From Paralvinella palmiformis (taxonomy: Eukaryota > Annelida > Polychaeta > Terebellida > Alvinellidae): a stretch of DNA of 64,000 nt. The notes beneath the pieces were generated by a model. It made no database searches and was not told the DNA's origin. It saw only the letters and a program-made list of their open reading frames with translations. Shown in pieces: positions 29,310 through 41,569 of the stretch (positions within the stretch are counted from its first letter, which is position 1; each line of letters starts with the position of its first letter). The stretch spans positions 184,501-248,500 of the forward strand of contig JAODUP010000330.1 of NCBI GenBank assembly GCA_025642065.1, read 5' to 3'. Both the position numbers and the translations under genes were made by a program.

Positions 29310-31370
29310 TAGCGTCAACTCTTAAAAGAAAGTATCTGGTATTACTGAAGTAACCTATGCAGATAGCATTATGATTCGGCAGTGGTTCATTCCACCCCAC
29401 CCCCACATATATATCTCAATTTTATCCAAATTTCCTACACAACATAGTATGGAAGGATTTAAATATCAACGGCGAGGACTATAAACTGAAAACTTCACTG
29501 GTCAGAGTGACATTTGCCCTTTGTAGTGTTGATTCTGGATCATGCAGCGATTCAGCAATCATATCATTCTGTGCCATAGATTAGCCAGTCTGCGGTCTAT
29601 GATTTTATTCCTCAATCTCCTTTGATCTTTGACTGGTAATGCCCATGACGTTGCCCAGATGCTACCACTTTCTGGCAGATCTTCAATAAGCCAGACGAGA
29701 TTTGCTGGGCATGTCAAACCTATAATAATATGATGGACATAAATCGAAAAACTTGCCAAGTCATCTTTTTAGTTGCATGAGCCTATCGTGTGTGCCCACA
29801 TAATCCAGAGAATCCTCCCACAACATGGAACGTTAGCCAGATCAAGACATCCTATGCCATATATATAATATATAATATACGCATTAAAATCCTCAATGCA
29901 ATTTCCATTAATAATATATTTCCAACGATTAAGAGACTTTCTGCATGAAAATGCGATGGAAAAGTTAGTCATTTGTCTGCAACACAAAATACATTAGTAA
30001 TATATTGGCAGAGTTGATTTCAGCAAACTTGCTGACAGACAGTATAGTTCTCACCCGATCCACCGGTTCCACTAATTCAGAAATGCAGCCACGCAGTGAT
30101 GAATGATATGCCTTATATGTGGTACATTTTAATTGTACATAATCTCTCTTTTTTACTGTGATAATTAATTACTTGTATTGTATTACTACGGACTGAGAGT
30201 CTGAAATAAAGATTTATTATTTTAATTTACATTTCGACCCATTCATTCTGGTACACATATGGGCTTCTCTGGTCATTCATTGTCCAGCTGCTGATGCAGT
30301 GGGTGCTAATCAGTGGGACTGGGTCACGTTTTTTGACAACCAGCTTAATTAAGTAAACAGGATATTGTATAAAAAGCTAAAAGCAAACTGATTTGATGTA
30401 AATAATGCGTGCACATTGTATAAAAGGGATCACAGTATACAATACGTCTGCGACCTCATGATGGTCATGTTTCCCCAGATATTCCCCCGAAAACAAAATT
30501 GTACAGGACTGGTCACAAAATTACTGAATTTGAAGTCCCACAACTGTGTGGGGGTGAGATGTATACAATATACTGGTAATTACAATTTTTGTATACATGT
30601 GCAAAACCTATGGTAAATACCATGTAGGGTGGATTCAAGAAATGCAAATAAACAAAAGATTAAATTGTTAAATTATAATCTTTTGTTGGGGATATAGATG
30701 GTAACTCGTAATACCTACATCCAAAATTAATACCATGAAAAGAATATTGCAATTATGTTTTCATAAACTGAATTTTTTATGAGAATGGCTGTAAGTTACC
30801 TATGTCTAGAACAGTTTGTATCAACAACAAAATCTTAATTTTGATCTCGTGCAAACTTTGAGCGGTGGATATTCACTTCAAAAGAGACAGACATCTCCTT
30901 TTGTCTATATTCAACAGTAAGTTCCGTCCTATATTCTTTGCATAAAATATCAGCATATCTCTACAGCTGAACTGCCAGTGTATTTGGGCACATATCTATG
31001 CCTTCCAGCTGCATGGGTAAAAAATCTGGCCAAACTACATTTACTAAACTGTGATGATCTCTCTCACTTCACCTTATTCAATTAACAAGATTATTTGCCA
31101 TGTATACAACAATCCAGCACACTACACTTAATTGTTACTGTCAATGCGTAATTTTCTTTTCAAAGTCAAAAGCTATCGACTCCATTTTCTTCAGTTGGGG
31201 GAGATCTTGATTTCAACCAGTCCTTATCTGATTGATCTCACCTCTGTGGATAACCCACTATGAATTTCCACAACATTTCTCTGGGGTGTGTCAGTTATAA
31301 AAGTTAGCCATAGCCAGCCCGGACTTTATGATGAAAACTGACTTTTCATGGATAACTGATCCATTTGTTG
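29310..31370. other. Unassigned sequence
   Basis: Two minus frames (29559-29759 and 29769-29987) abut and could together be a fragment of one protein, but no family was recognised. An inverted repeat AACAAAAGATTA/TAATCTTTTGTT (about 30650-30686) is present. Nothing else stands out. Confidence 0.45.
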
Positions 31371-31379
31371 AATAAAGGT

Positions 31380-32570
31380 TTTGTTAAAAGTTATGGATGA
31401 AGGATCCTTAACATGGGTGAAGCGATACCTCATCGGCAGAACTGAGTGTGAATCACCTGTTAATAAAACATCACCAGATGTAGATCTTCATTTTGGTGTA
31501 CCAAAAGGATCCGTTTTAGGACCATAGATTTACCATATGTATACTAAGCCAGTTGGTGAAATTATTAAACAGCAAAACTTCAAATATTGTTACGCCAATG
31601 ATTCATGCTTTTAGAGCCATGTGACAAATGGGATGATACTTCATCTTCAATTGAAACTTGTATTGCACATATAAGTATTTGGATGAACAGCGACATGATG
31701 AAATTGAATAAGCATTAGACCAAATTCATTGTTTTCTCATCCAAGCAACATGTGAAGAAAACTGAGGATCTTTGCATTACAGTAAGATCCAGTAATATAA
31801 GTTATTCCATCTCTGTGATAAATCTAGGGTTATACTGGATAATACGCTAGGAATGGAGACTGAGGTGAATTATATGTGTAAGTAATGTTATTCTAAATAA
31901 GAAAAAAGGTCTTATTCGTAAGTACATAAATGATGAGACATCCAAGACTTTAGTCCAAGCCCTTATTAGTTCTCGACTGGACTATGGCAATGCATTGTTA
32001 CATAATATCTGCTTCTCTGACAAACCACCTACAGCGAGTGCAAAATTGTGCTGCACACCTGGTGATACGCACTCGCAAAAGGGAACATACAACACCACTT
32101 TTGTTCCAACTGCACTGCCTTCCTGTACGTTTCAGATCATATTGTACCAGTCGCTGTTTTACACATTCAAAGTACTGAGTGGAACAACATCACTGTATCT
32201 AACTAAGCAATCTGATCCAAAAGCACATACCAGTGACCGAGTGAGACTGCTGCAATCTGAGTCCTGTTCATTTCTGATGTCACCAAAAAAAGACGCACTA
32301 CATTGTAAGGAGATAAATCTTTCCGAGCATTAGCTCCCAGACTAGTAAATAAGTTGTTTAATTATATTAAACTTGCAGTGAGTAAAGAAATATTTAGTAA
32401 GGTACTAAAACCCACTTATTTAAATTATAGTATATAAACCAGTATATTTATGCTTAAAATGTGTTTGTGCTATGTCATATATGAGCTCAGAATATTTTTT
32501 GATTGTGTATCAAATGTAAAGGAGCTTGGAGCAAGTCAAGCTGAATAAGACGCTATATATAATACTATTA
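31380..32570 (+). pseudogene. L2/CR1-like LINE RT and 3' end, degenerate
   Basis: The plus strand carries, with many frame breaks, 'GSLTWVKRYLIGRTECES', 'DLHFGVPKGSVLGP', a degraded catalytic box (YANDS for YADDT), 'RKYINDETSKTLVQALISSR', 'LDYGNALLHN', 'HLQRVQNCAAHLVIRTRKRE', 'LFQLHCLPVRFRS' and 'FRALAPRLVNKLFNYIKLAV'. These are the later RT and C-terminal blocks of L2-type LINEs in order. The 3' untranslated end 'gacgctatatataatactat' is like L2-type tails. It is the most complete copy of the family also seen at 6.4-7.0, 41.0-41.5 and 42.7-42.8 kb. Confidence 0.82.
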
Positions 32571-33469
32571 TCATTAATACATTAAAATTATGTTACAAAA
32601 TAGTTTGTCTATTTTAGTATTTAAGGCATTTGGATTCACTAACAGCAATTTTAGCCAACAATGAGAACATTCATTCGTTTCTATCCATCACACTTGAGTT
32701 GTTTTGTCTATTTCAATGTGCATATTCACCAGTCTGTTTTAAACAACTCCGAAGTTTTAGAATGCACATTTGATGGATCCACGACTAACGTGAATGTGGA
32801 AAGCTTAGGTGCAAATCTACACCAAACCGAATTGACTATACTGATTTTATCCACACAAACCACCAGCTTGGTTTTCATGATGTTGAATTCCCAAACATAT
32901 GACATTTCAAATAATTAAATGATTTTCTCACTATTAAATATGCTAAACCATTTATATTACACTTTTTTCAATCAATCATGAAAAGTGACAGAAGTATTGG
33001 GGGACCAGTTTATTGAAGAATTTATTATACATTTCTGTTTAATGATCAGGATGGGGGAGGGGGGGGGTGTTTTTTATCCTTCCTTCATTTTAGACCAATA
33101 ACAGCATTAATAATATTGTTTTTCTAAAAAGATTAGATTTTCATATTTTGTGAACAATTTAACAAACAGCCGTTAGACTATCCGAAGAAGATAGCTTACA
33201 ACGAATAGGGTGATCCCATTTATCTTATAGACTGTATATCAGCATTACAGGTTGGCCAAGTTTGTTATGGGACAACACTTAATTTTTTATCTGCAGGCTT
33301 AAAAGCCGCAATTTGTGGAGGGCTACTTGGGTCTTTGGCCCATATAACTCTAAGGATTTAGAATAACATAGAACGAATTTTAGCCAACCAATATGTCGAA
33401 TTCACCCCAATTTAAAACTCTTTTGTCAGAATATTTTTCAAACACATGGAGGACACACAAACATTCTCT

Positions 33470-33510
<41 letters not shown>

Positions 33511-34380
33511 CATCTATTAGTAGGACTAGGAGACATAGTAATATTTGGATCTAGTCACTTTTTCAACATAATAAATGATACTGAAATTTAGCCGAGTATT
33601 TCTAACCCAGATTGACATAATAAATAGACTCTATGACAGGTCTGTTGACATGCTGGGTTACCTATCAGACCTATAATGATAATGTCAAAGTGAGTTAAGA
33701 GCCAGTTGAAATTGATAATTCAATCAAACTAAAGAAAACCACCGAGAACTAAAATATAAAGATATCATAAACCATCAAATAATAAATTAGACTGAAACAA
33801 GCAAAATGGTGGAAATAGGACAAAACTAAACATTGGAAAAAAAACAAAGTGAAACTACATTCAATTAGTTGTGGTTGGATCTAAATAAAGTAAATTACTA
33901 AACACCGAAACAAGAGGAACATAATAAATTGTGCTCATTCCAGTTAAAATATAGAAATCTTGGTTTTGGTGAAGGAATTTTCCACTCCTGATGACTAACC
34001 GTGTTCCATTTTCGCCATTTAAAGTTTGGGGTGTTTCATATTAGTCATAGTTATTCTGCTATATTCCGGTAATTTTATTTAGTATTTAGAAAAGTTTATA
34101 TAACCTTCGTGAAGTATTAAAAGACAGATGCTACAGTTTTAATTCTTACCAATAATTAAGTAATATCCAACAATAGTATAATTTATCCGAACCAAGATTC
34201 AGGTGATGTGCCAATCGCCTTCAGCTCATGTACATAATTTATGCACACACAACACGTCATCAGAATATGTGTATTGACATATATTTGTAAATTATCTATA
34301 AACTCACTTGTGTGATATGTATTTCTCCATTACACTTACATCCCAGTCCTTTACTCCCTAACTCTTAATTTAGGCTCGGC
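32571..34380. other. Unassigned sequence with a short (TA)n run
   Basis: Contains a (TA)n run at 33476-33506 and poly-G at about 33058-33066. The small frame at 32661-32918 has no recognised family. No repeat family was identified. Confidence 0.5.
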
Positions 34381-34560
34381 TTACGGTATATCTTCCTAAT
34401 TTAAGTCATGAGTATCAGATTTAGATGGTCATACTGTTTTACAGTCCATTCTACTCTTAAATGTGTTTAGAGCTGGTACAGTCACAACTTTTGACAGTTC
34501 GTTCCAATCTTCTCTAATCAAAGTAAAGGATTGCTGCCCGAATGTTATTCTGTGACCTCA
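34381..34560 (-). pseudogene. LINE ORF2 C-terminal fragment
   Basis: The minus strand reads 'SFTLIREDWNELSKVVTVPA' followed by 'LNTFKSRMD', the typical last block of CR1/L2-group ORF2 proteins. It is short, degenerate and truncated at both ends. Confidence 0.5.
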
Positions 34561-34574
34561 TGTGTTCTTCTCAC

Positions 34575-34850
34575 CAGCTTTTTTTATTTCGATTTGATTT
34601 ATTTTTTACACTAATGTAAATACATATATGAATACTAGCACTAACATACACAGATACATTAAAGTACCAGGATAGCACAAGAAAGTGAAAAACACTTATT
34701 TCCATTGTGGTCCTTAATTTTGTTTCAGTAACAAGTTATCAGGAATGTCTTCAAGACCATGGAGGCTCTGATAAACCTGGATCATATCATCTCTTCTGCT
34801 GCTGCTGTAGACAAGACGGTTTTTAAGACAGGATAATCCGGGTTTTTTCA
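34575..34850 (-). mobile_element. LINE 3' end fragment with 3' untranslated region
   Basis: The minus strand gives 'RRDDMIQVYQSLHGLEDIPD', a conserved segment of CR1-group ORF2 proteins. It is followed directly by a 3' region beginning 'ggaccacaatggaaataagt'. The same 3' region appears on the plus strand at 57683-57805. An internal deletion has removed the very end of the coding region. Confidence 0.65.
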
Positions 34851-36124
34851 TTTTTAGCACAGACATGCCTTTCCTCCCTTAAACTTAAATGTATGATACC
34901 ATAAATCTTCTACTTTTAACGACTGAGGACAGTGTAAGTAGGACTGACCCCCCCAAAAAAGGCAAATTTCAATTTTTGTATTGTGAATGCAACACTTAAG
35001 CTACAGTTATAGGCATGGCTAAATTATTTTATATTTCACAGTTTAATCCTATCAGTGCACTCAAAGTTTTTTTGTTGCCATAATTATTTCCATGTTTGTT
35101 TTCGTAAAAATTTTACAGTACAAATGTAATTCAGCAGAATATATGAGTGTCGCCACTGGTTTCTGAGATTCTTTCTCTGTATAAGAGAGCCATTAATTGA
35201 AGTGGTTAAAAATATCGCAGCAATGCAATGCATGTAAAAGCGTGGGTAGTACAAAACATACACAAATGATTTTGCCTTAAATGCATTTCTTCCTCATAGC
35301 CAACCATCTTGAATGTAAAACGTGCTAAAAACTTTCAGCTCCAGGTTTCCAAATGTAATTCTCTCATCATATGTTGCTGCCTTTCTATAGGTGTGCCGGA
35401 TAAGCCAGGATCAGGGATCAGCTTCGCCAAGTTGAGATTGACGGTACAGCATAATTGCCACTGGTCTTCAGTAAGCTGTGCTTGAAATAGGTATTATAGC
35501 TTAATTGGGCAGGAAGAAAGATTTTACATCCTTGGTGACCCGACCGACATCACATAATAAAATGCATTGCTTCTTCTCTTATTGACATAGGGGACACCTA
35601 TCAGAAGTGCCTCATCTTCTTCGGGTTTTGTCAACTAGAAGCCAACTCTGTCAGAGCAATAATCCTAGCTTTCACAAATGCCTGGATTACATCACGTGGG
35701 CACATTGATGTCATTCTGCACATGACGTACACCCTGCCACAACTCACTGCTACAAGAATTTGGTACGTCGCTTGTATTCAACATTACCAACACACGGCTA
35801 TCAGCTGATAATTTCAGATGCCTTCTCTCTTGACCGGCATTTTTCATCATCCTGGAAAATCGTATTGGTGCAACAGTCTGGAAGCAACCAAACCATTAAA
35901 CAGTGAATATTTCATAGCTAGTTGTCTGTGCACAATTTTCGTCTCCCCTCGGTTGAGCTGAGTTCAATTTCTAACAGAGAAGACTAAGTTTTGCTTACCA
36001 ATGGTATCCTGTATTGATATTTGCTCAAGCACCAGCAGCATAGTAACATTAGCTATGCTATGTGGCAAGTGCTGGATTACAATTCTACCCAGTGGTTCAC
36101 CATCCAGATTCCAGCATCGTTCTA
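34851..36124. other. Unassigned sequence
   Basis: No gene or repeat family was recognised. Confidence 0.5.
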
Positions 36125-36284
36125 GGGCTCCTCCATGGTCTTAACAGTGACGTGTTGGATCACAGATCACCACCACCCGGGTTCAGATCTCTGCATGGGC
36201 ATATCTGAGTGGTGTTTTGGAGGTCGCTCGGCCCATTTAGCCTACCATGTGCAGAAAATTGGCAATAAAACATCAATCATCATC
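36125..36284 (+). mobile_element. SINE family A copy with internal deletion, LINE target
   Basis: The tRNA-like head (gtgttggatcacagatcacc, then gggttcagatctctgcatgg) is followed by 'tttggaggtcgctcggccca' with about 25 bp of the body missing. The copy ends in 'aatcatcatc' at 36275-36284. That 10-mer is repeated after the LINE at 38073-38082, so the LINE inserted in this SINE tail. Confidence 0.82.
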
Positions 36285-38072
36285 GTCAGTTATTGATGAA
36301 GAAAGTTTACAAATTGTGTCCAATTTCAAAAATAAACAATCTTGTGGTCATAATAGTATCAATATGCCTTTAGTTAAGTCATTAATATCCTTCTCCACCA
36401 ATATTGTACAGCCTTTTACTTATATCTGTAACAAATCATTTGAATCTGGTATATTTCCAGCTGAGATATAGATTGACAAAATTGTACCTTTATTTTGCCT
36501 CAATTTTCAAAATGTTTTGAATTTTGTTTATAACAGATTAGTATATATCATATGTAAAAAAGAACAATATGAAGTGCAAAAGTCATTATGAGTTCTGAGA
36601 AGCCCACTCTACATGATTGGCACTTATGGAATTAATAGGAGATATTACTATAGTAATTTAGATAATAATTTGGTAACTACTGGTGTTTTTGTTGATTTGA
36701 AGAAAGCATTTGGTACCATTTTTATTAAGAAACTATGCTATTGTGGTGTTCGAGGTATTGCTTCAAGTTGGATAAAAAGTATTTAACTAACGGAAAGCAA
36801 TTTGTTGTTTATGATAGTATTTGTTCAGATGATAGAACTATGTTATGTGTAATTCCACAAGGTTCTATTTTGGGATTTATTGAAGTTTTACTATACATCA
36901 ACGATCTGGCAAATATTTGAAATAAATTAAAATTTATATTGTTTGATGATGATACTAATGTATTATATGTTGGCAAAAGTATAACAGAGGTTAATAATGT
37001 GCTCAACGATGAATTAAAGCAAATGAGTCAATGGTTTTATAATTAACAAATTATCTCTTGACTATCAATAAAACAAATTACATGTGTTTCCATAACAATT
37101 AAGCCTTATCAGGATGATTGTAAACTCAAGAATGATGGATTACAAGTCAGTAGAGTACAAGTTACTAAATTTCTAGGAGTATTGGTAGATAAAAAATTGT
37201 CATGGTCTAATTATATTAATGTTGTTTGTTAAAATATTTCTGTTATTTATAAAGTCAAACACATGCTTGAAAATAACCACTTATATATGTTAAAATGTTC
37301 ATTAATACTTCCTTACTTAAGTTACACATGTGAGATATGGGGAAATACTTACAAGTCTCAATTACATACATTTATATTATTACCAAACAAAATCCATAAT
37401 ATTGCCAAAGCTGGTTATTTAGATCATAACAATCCATTGTTTGTTCAATATAAGTGTTTGAAATTTTTAGATATTGTAAAATTAAAAACCTTGATTATAA
37501 TCTATAAAGCCAAAAATAACGTTACCTATCAATTTAAAAAAAATCATAACAGAAGAAATACGTTCATATAGTACCAGGTAAAAAGAATGTAAAACTTTGT
37601 AAGACGAAAAGAAAGTTAATGTTGATTAGTATTATGGGTGATTAATTATGGAAGCAATTAGATGCAAATGTTCAGAATGTTAAAACCATTAATATTTTTA
37701 AGCACATAATTAAGAATATGTTCATTTCTTTATATGACTGATACCGATGCTGAGGTACATTTGTAATTTAATTTTCTGTTCAAATACAACATATGATATA
37801 ATATATACAATAATATGTTATTGCTACAATAATTAATTAGTTCATAATTAAACTTATATGGATTTTGTGTTATTTCATAATAAAAGCTCTAATTATGTCT
37901 ATTGACGTATCTTTTTATTTTTAAATTTGTCGTTAATGTTGTTAATGTTATGTTAAGGGAGGGTGTGAATTATATAAGAAATGCTTCAAGCATCCTCCTT
38001 TTCGACATTCTATATGTATTTGCTTTCATTAAAATTATGTATTATGAATGTTGAAATAAACAAATTGAATTG
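36285..38072 (+). mobile_element. 5'-truncated CR1/Jockey-group LINE in a SINE tail
   Basis: RT blocks in order on the plus strand are 'NKQSCGHNSINMPLVKSLIS', 'FTYICNKSFESGIFPAEI', 'NGKQFVVYDSICSDDRTMLC', 'VIPQGSILGF', 'LFDDDTNVLYVGKSITEVNN' (catalytic box degraded), 'VTKFLGVLVDKKLSWSNYIN' and 'LPYLSYTCEIWGNTYKSQLH'. About ten stops or shifts interrupt it. The roughly 340-bp 3' region ends in 'aaattgaattg'. It is flanked by the 10-bp duplication AATCATCATC. The same 3' region recurs at 62130-62490. Confidence 0.88.
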
Positions 38073-38082
38073 AATCATCATC

Positions 38083-38784
38083 CCTGATGGGCAAACCCTG
38101 GGTATTGTTTGCATTGGGTGATGGAGTGGCTCAGGCTGGTCAACTTCAGACCATGTTTTCTAGCTTGCAAGTGCCGGTTATGTCACCTCTGTGTTCATCC
38201 TAGTTGGATCCATGGTGGGTATAGGGGTCCTGGTCCCCAAATTCTAACAGTTGTCAGTACCTGTATCCCTATCTGGAAGCTGGTGATTCTGGCAGAGATG
38301 ACTAAAGATGGAATGAAAGATAGCATAGAATCACATGGGATATTAGAAGTGAAGAATTATGCCAGTCCAACGTGAAGGAACCAGATTAAATACCAGTTTC
38401 TTCTCGCCAAGATTGTTGCGTACTTCCCAAAATCTTATCTTATTCTTCCAGTGCCCAATATTTTCACACCACAGGAAAAACGAGTGTTTGATACGGAGTG
38501 ATGGGCCATAAGGATTTGTGATTTCAGGCCAACTGATCCAGTAGACTTTTGGCTGATATCAGGCAGGAGTCGTTCTCCTAGAATGATCCAAGTTGGGAAA
38601 AAGGCCATTAAAGTTACACATTGGGTTGCATTTCCATAGGCTAAAAAAATCATCCACCAATCTAGTGGCACTCCTACAGCAGTCACATCATATTGTTATG
38701 TAATGATAATAAAAATAATAACATTTTATAAAGTGTCTTAGTTGGCTTTTATCTCTGTATGTTAACGGTGTGACTTTTTGGCAG
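38083..38784. other. Unassigned sequence
   Basis: Somewhat GC-richer than its surroundings. Short frames at 38109-38375 (+) and 38435-38686 (-) have no recognised family. Confidence 0.5.
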
Positions 38785-39146
38785 CTTTAAAACAGGGTTG
38801 GATTTCTTCCCGGAAGAAAAGTATTTCTTCCATTCCTGTGGAAAGAAATGGGTTTTTACCAGGAAGAAAACTGTTCTTCCAGGATAAACTCCAAGGGGAT
38901 TCAGTAACCTAACAATGCAAACTGATATGATATTCTCCACTCCACTGTATAAACAATTCAATGTCATGCCCCAATAACCACTAAGAAGATAGGTGTGACT
39001 TAATGTGATTTCAATGGTGATCGATGCTATTGTTTGAGTATTAGCCCCCTCTAATGTATTAGTTAAATTTAGGAAGTGTCACTTCCAATGATTCAAATTA
39101 GTTGATTTAAATCAGGCAACCCTGCAAGGTCTATTTAATATTTTAA

Positions 39147-39175
39147 TGTATATATATATATATATATATATATAT
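39147..39175. repeat. (TA)n microsatellite
   Basis: TA run inside hAT-2. Confidence 0.95.
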
Positions 39176-39223
39176 CAGCATATTTATTTTAAGTAAATTG
39201 CCAATCTTTATATCATACGCATT

Positions 39224-39362
39224 AGGTAATAAGAAGACAGCTAAATTAGTGCTCTGTTATAGAATGAAACTTGAGTTGAACTTGATATATTGTTCAATAG
39301 TAGTCCAAATCAAGGTTTCCCTATAGCAGAACACTAATTTAGCTGTCTTCTCATTGCCTAAT
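39224..39362. mobile_element. Small hairpin MITE with 42-bp inverted arms
   Basis: The arms at 39224-39265 and 39321-39362 are inverted complements over about 42 bp with five mismatches. Outer ends are ATTAGG.../...CCTAAT, and a shared core is 'agacagctaaattagtg'. The loop is about 55 bp. No target duplication was recognised. Confidence 0.75.
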
Positions 39363-39378
39363 CTGTTCCTTATTTCAG

Positions 39379-39513
39379 TATGGATGTGGCACCAAAGCTA
39401 GAGAGTATTCATTAATAGATGCAGATGATGGTGGTGGTGTTCCTAGTAGTCAAGATGCAAGAGAAATAAATGACGATGGAACACCAAATGATGATGTAGT
39501 CTTCATTTGCTGA
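39379..39513 (+). other. Exon-like interval, possible terminal exon in hAT-2
   Basis: An acceptor 'tgttccttatttcag' is followed by 44 open codons starting YGCGTKAREYSLIDADDGGG and ending NDDVVFIC before a stop at 39511. The acidic composition could suit a transposase C-terminus. It may be the last exon of the element's own gene or a captured exon. No upstream exon was found. Confidence 0.25.
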
Positions 39514-39589
39514 CATATTAACTGTCAAATGATCCAAGTAGATGAATCAATTAACAGATTAGCAATTATCTGTTCATTTGTTCACATAC

Positions 39590-40557
39590 CGTAGGTCCCG
39601 GCCATTAAGCTTTTTAGGCCTAAAATATCACGATTTATGGTATTACCATCCAATAAGCCGACCTAAAAATATGAACTTTTCCCTGCAGAATTTCCAGGTG
39701 ACATTTTGAACACAGAAAATAATTTAGTTTTCATAATTCGTTATTCATACCAATGTGTTTTGTATACTGTCAATAGATCAAGGCAAATTATAACCATCTT
39801 TTACACAAACTGTTAGCGTATATGTAGGACCTCAAATTTAAATTAACGGCGTGATTAAACATTCAATGAACCGTATATCACTATATGAAGTCAATGACTT
39901 AGAAGTAATTAAACATATTGTCTACTACTGAGTCTTTGATGGTACATTTTGGTCACTAATGCGACAATAACCAAGACAATGTAAATTACCGGTATATGAG
40001 GTCAGTTAGTAACTAACTCTCCATTGAAAATAAATAAATTAATCAGTAATTATCCCGTTATTAGTATAAATATGCCCATACAAAGTATGTATATGTGGGC
40101 ACCCTAATGTCTATGCCGCCAAACGAATGAGATACGACGCTCTTGGGTACGGGATGTCTTTGGTACGAGTTGTCTTGTTACCCGCGCCGTCTTAGTGAAA
40201 TGCCTTACCGAGTCAAACAACATTTATCCATAATTACAAAAATCAGATAATTCTACATATAAATATTGATTTTCATTATAAAGCCATGTATAATTATCAT
40301 CAACTTGTTTCACTTCTATTTTCACTCCATGACTGCATGAGTTTAAATTCAAAATAACGATTGATGTCCGTTTGTATCTATGATCTAGACTAGGTCACTA
40401 GTGACTAGACGGCTGCTAACACACTGAAAATTTCTCTCCCGATGACTGGATTTCTTGACACTGCAATAGCACCGGCCATTAAGCCGACCTCCCCCCCCCC
40501 CAAATATGGGTCAAAAGGTTGACAGAAAGTCTCGGCTTAATGGCCGGGACCTACGGT
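39590..40557. mobile_element. TA-flanked MITE, family 'CCGTAGG', complete copy
   Basis: The ends are a perfect inverted repeat of at least 22 bp beginning CCGTAGGTCCCGGCCATTAA, with TA on both sides as in Tc1/mariner-like elements. The subterminal motif 'taagccgacct' is repeated inside each end. It has no coding capacity. A second copy in opposite orientation lies at 48745-49570. Confidence 0.85.
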
Positions 40558-40974
40558 ATTTATTTTCAAATGATCTTTATGACCTCAACAGTAAAGATTA
40601 ATGTTGAAATGTAATCATCCTCAATAATAAATACAATTATTTTCAATATGTTGCTCAATTTTAGCTTCTTCTATTTATCCCCAAAGATTTGTTGCAAACC
40701 AACAGATCTGAGGACTATATCCTATAATAATTATTTTTAAGTGCTTATGTTTATGAAGAACATGGAAAATATATTAATATTTGTCAATATTTAAAAATGG
40801 CAAATCTAAATTTGGATGATGATTTTGTACCATTTTTTAAAATTTCTTCCCAAAATGGAAGGGAAGAAAGTATTTCTTCCGTAATGGAAAAAAATCCGAA
40901 ACATGCAAATCCTGCTTTAAAAGCCAACAATTAAGACTTGGATCACAGTAATCTCGTTTTTTGATAAGAGCACT

Positions 40975-41463
40975 TAGATAATAGTGGTGGTGTTCCACTC
41001 AGTTGTTTAAATGCATAGAATTACTAAAGGTTATGTCAGACCTGCGACACAGTTCTGCATAACAATGCACTACCATATTTTCGGCGAGAAATTATACAGG
41101 TTTGGACTAAAACCTTGCATGTCTCATCATTTATATATTTACGAATAAGGCATCCATTTCTTATTTGATAATAACAGAACTTACATATAGAATTCACCTG
41201 CTTCTCTATTTCTAGGGTTTTATCCATTATAAGCCCTAGATTTCTCACAGACCTGGAATAATTTATAAAACTGGGTTCTACCTTCATGCGGATGTTGCTT
41301 GGATGAGAAAACTGTGATTTTTTTTATTATCCTTGTTCAATTTCATCATGTTGCTGTTCATCCAAATGATTATATGTCTGTAATACAAGCTTCATATGAA
41401 GAAGAAATATCATCCCATTTATCACATGGGTTTAAAGTCATGTAAACTTGCATATCATCGATA
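40975..41463 (-). pseudogene. L2/CR1-like LINE RT fragment, right part
   Basis: An 83-codon minus frame (41287-41036) reads 'NYSRSVRNLGLIMDKTLEIE', 'KQVNSICKFCYYQIRNGCLI' and 'RKYINDETCKVLVQTCIISR', the thumb and post-RT region. The DNA upstream on the minus strand matches 6.4-7.0 kb. It appears continuous with the fragment at 42.69-42.83 kb, the two parts being separated by later insertions. Confidence 0.8.
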
Positions 41464-41520
41464 AATCAATTATATTATATATCAATTATGTTACGATATT
41501 TTAATAATTTCACCAACTTG

Positions 41521-41526
<6 letters not shown>

Positions 41527-41563
<37 letters not shown>
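41527..41563. repeat. (TA)n microsatellite
   Basis: TA run immediately before the pogo-like end. Confidence 0.96.
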
Positions 41564-41566
<3 letters not shown>

Positions 41567-41569
41567 TCT

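Larger units (their letters stand above)
38793..40914. mobile_element. hAT-type element hAT-2 with nested insertions
   Basis: It is flanked by a perfect 8-bp direct repeat CTTTAAAA (38785-38792 and 40915-40922). Its ends begin CAGGGTTGGATTTCTTCC, and the right end read in reverse is CAGGATTTGCATGTTTCGG. Both are followed by inverted 'gaagaaa(a/t)..tttcttcc' subterminal motifs. It contains a 139-bp hairpin element (39224-39362), an exon-like interval (39379-39513) and a TA-flanked MITE (39590-40557). No intact transposase is visible. Confidence 0.8.

Noticed and set aside
29559..29987. Two abutting minus frames as a host gene exon
   Set aside because: The joined sequence resembles no family I recognise, has no consensus splice sites at sensible positions, and contains a stop between the parts. 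Left as unassigned.
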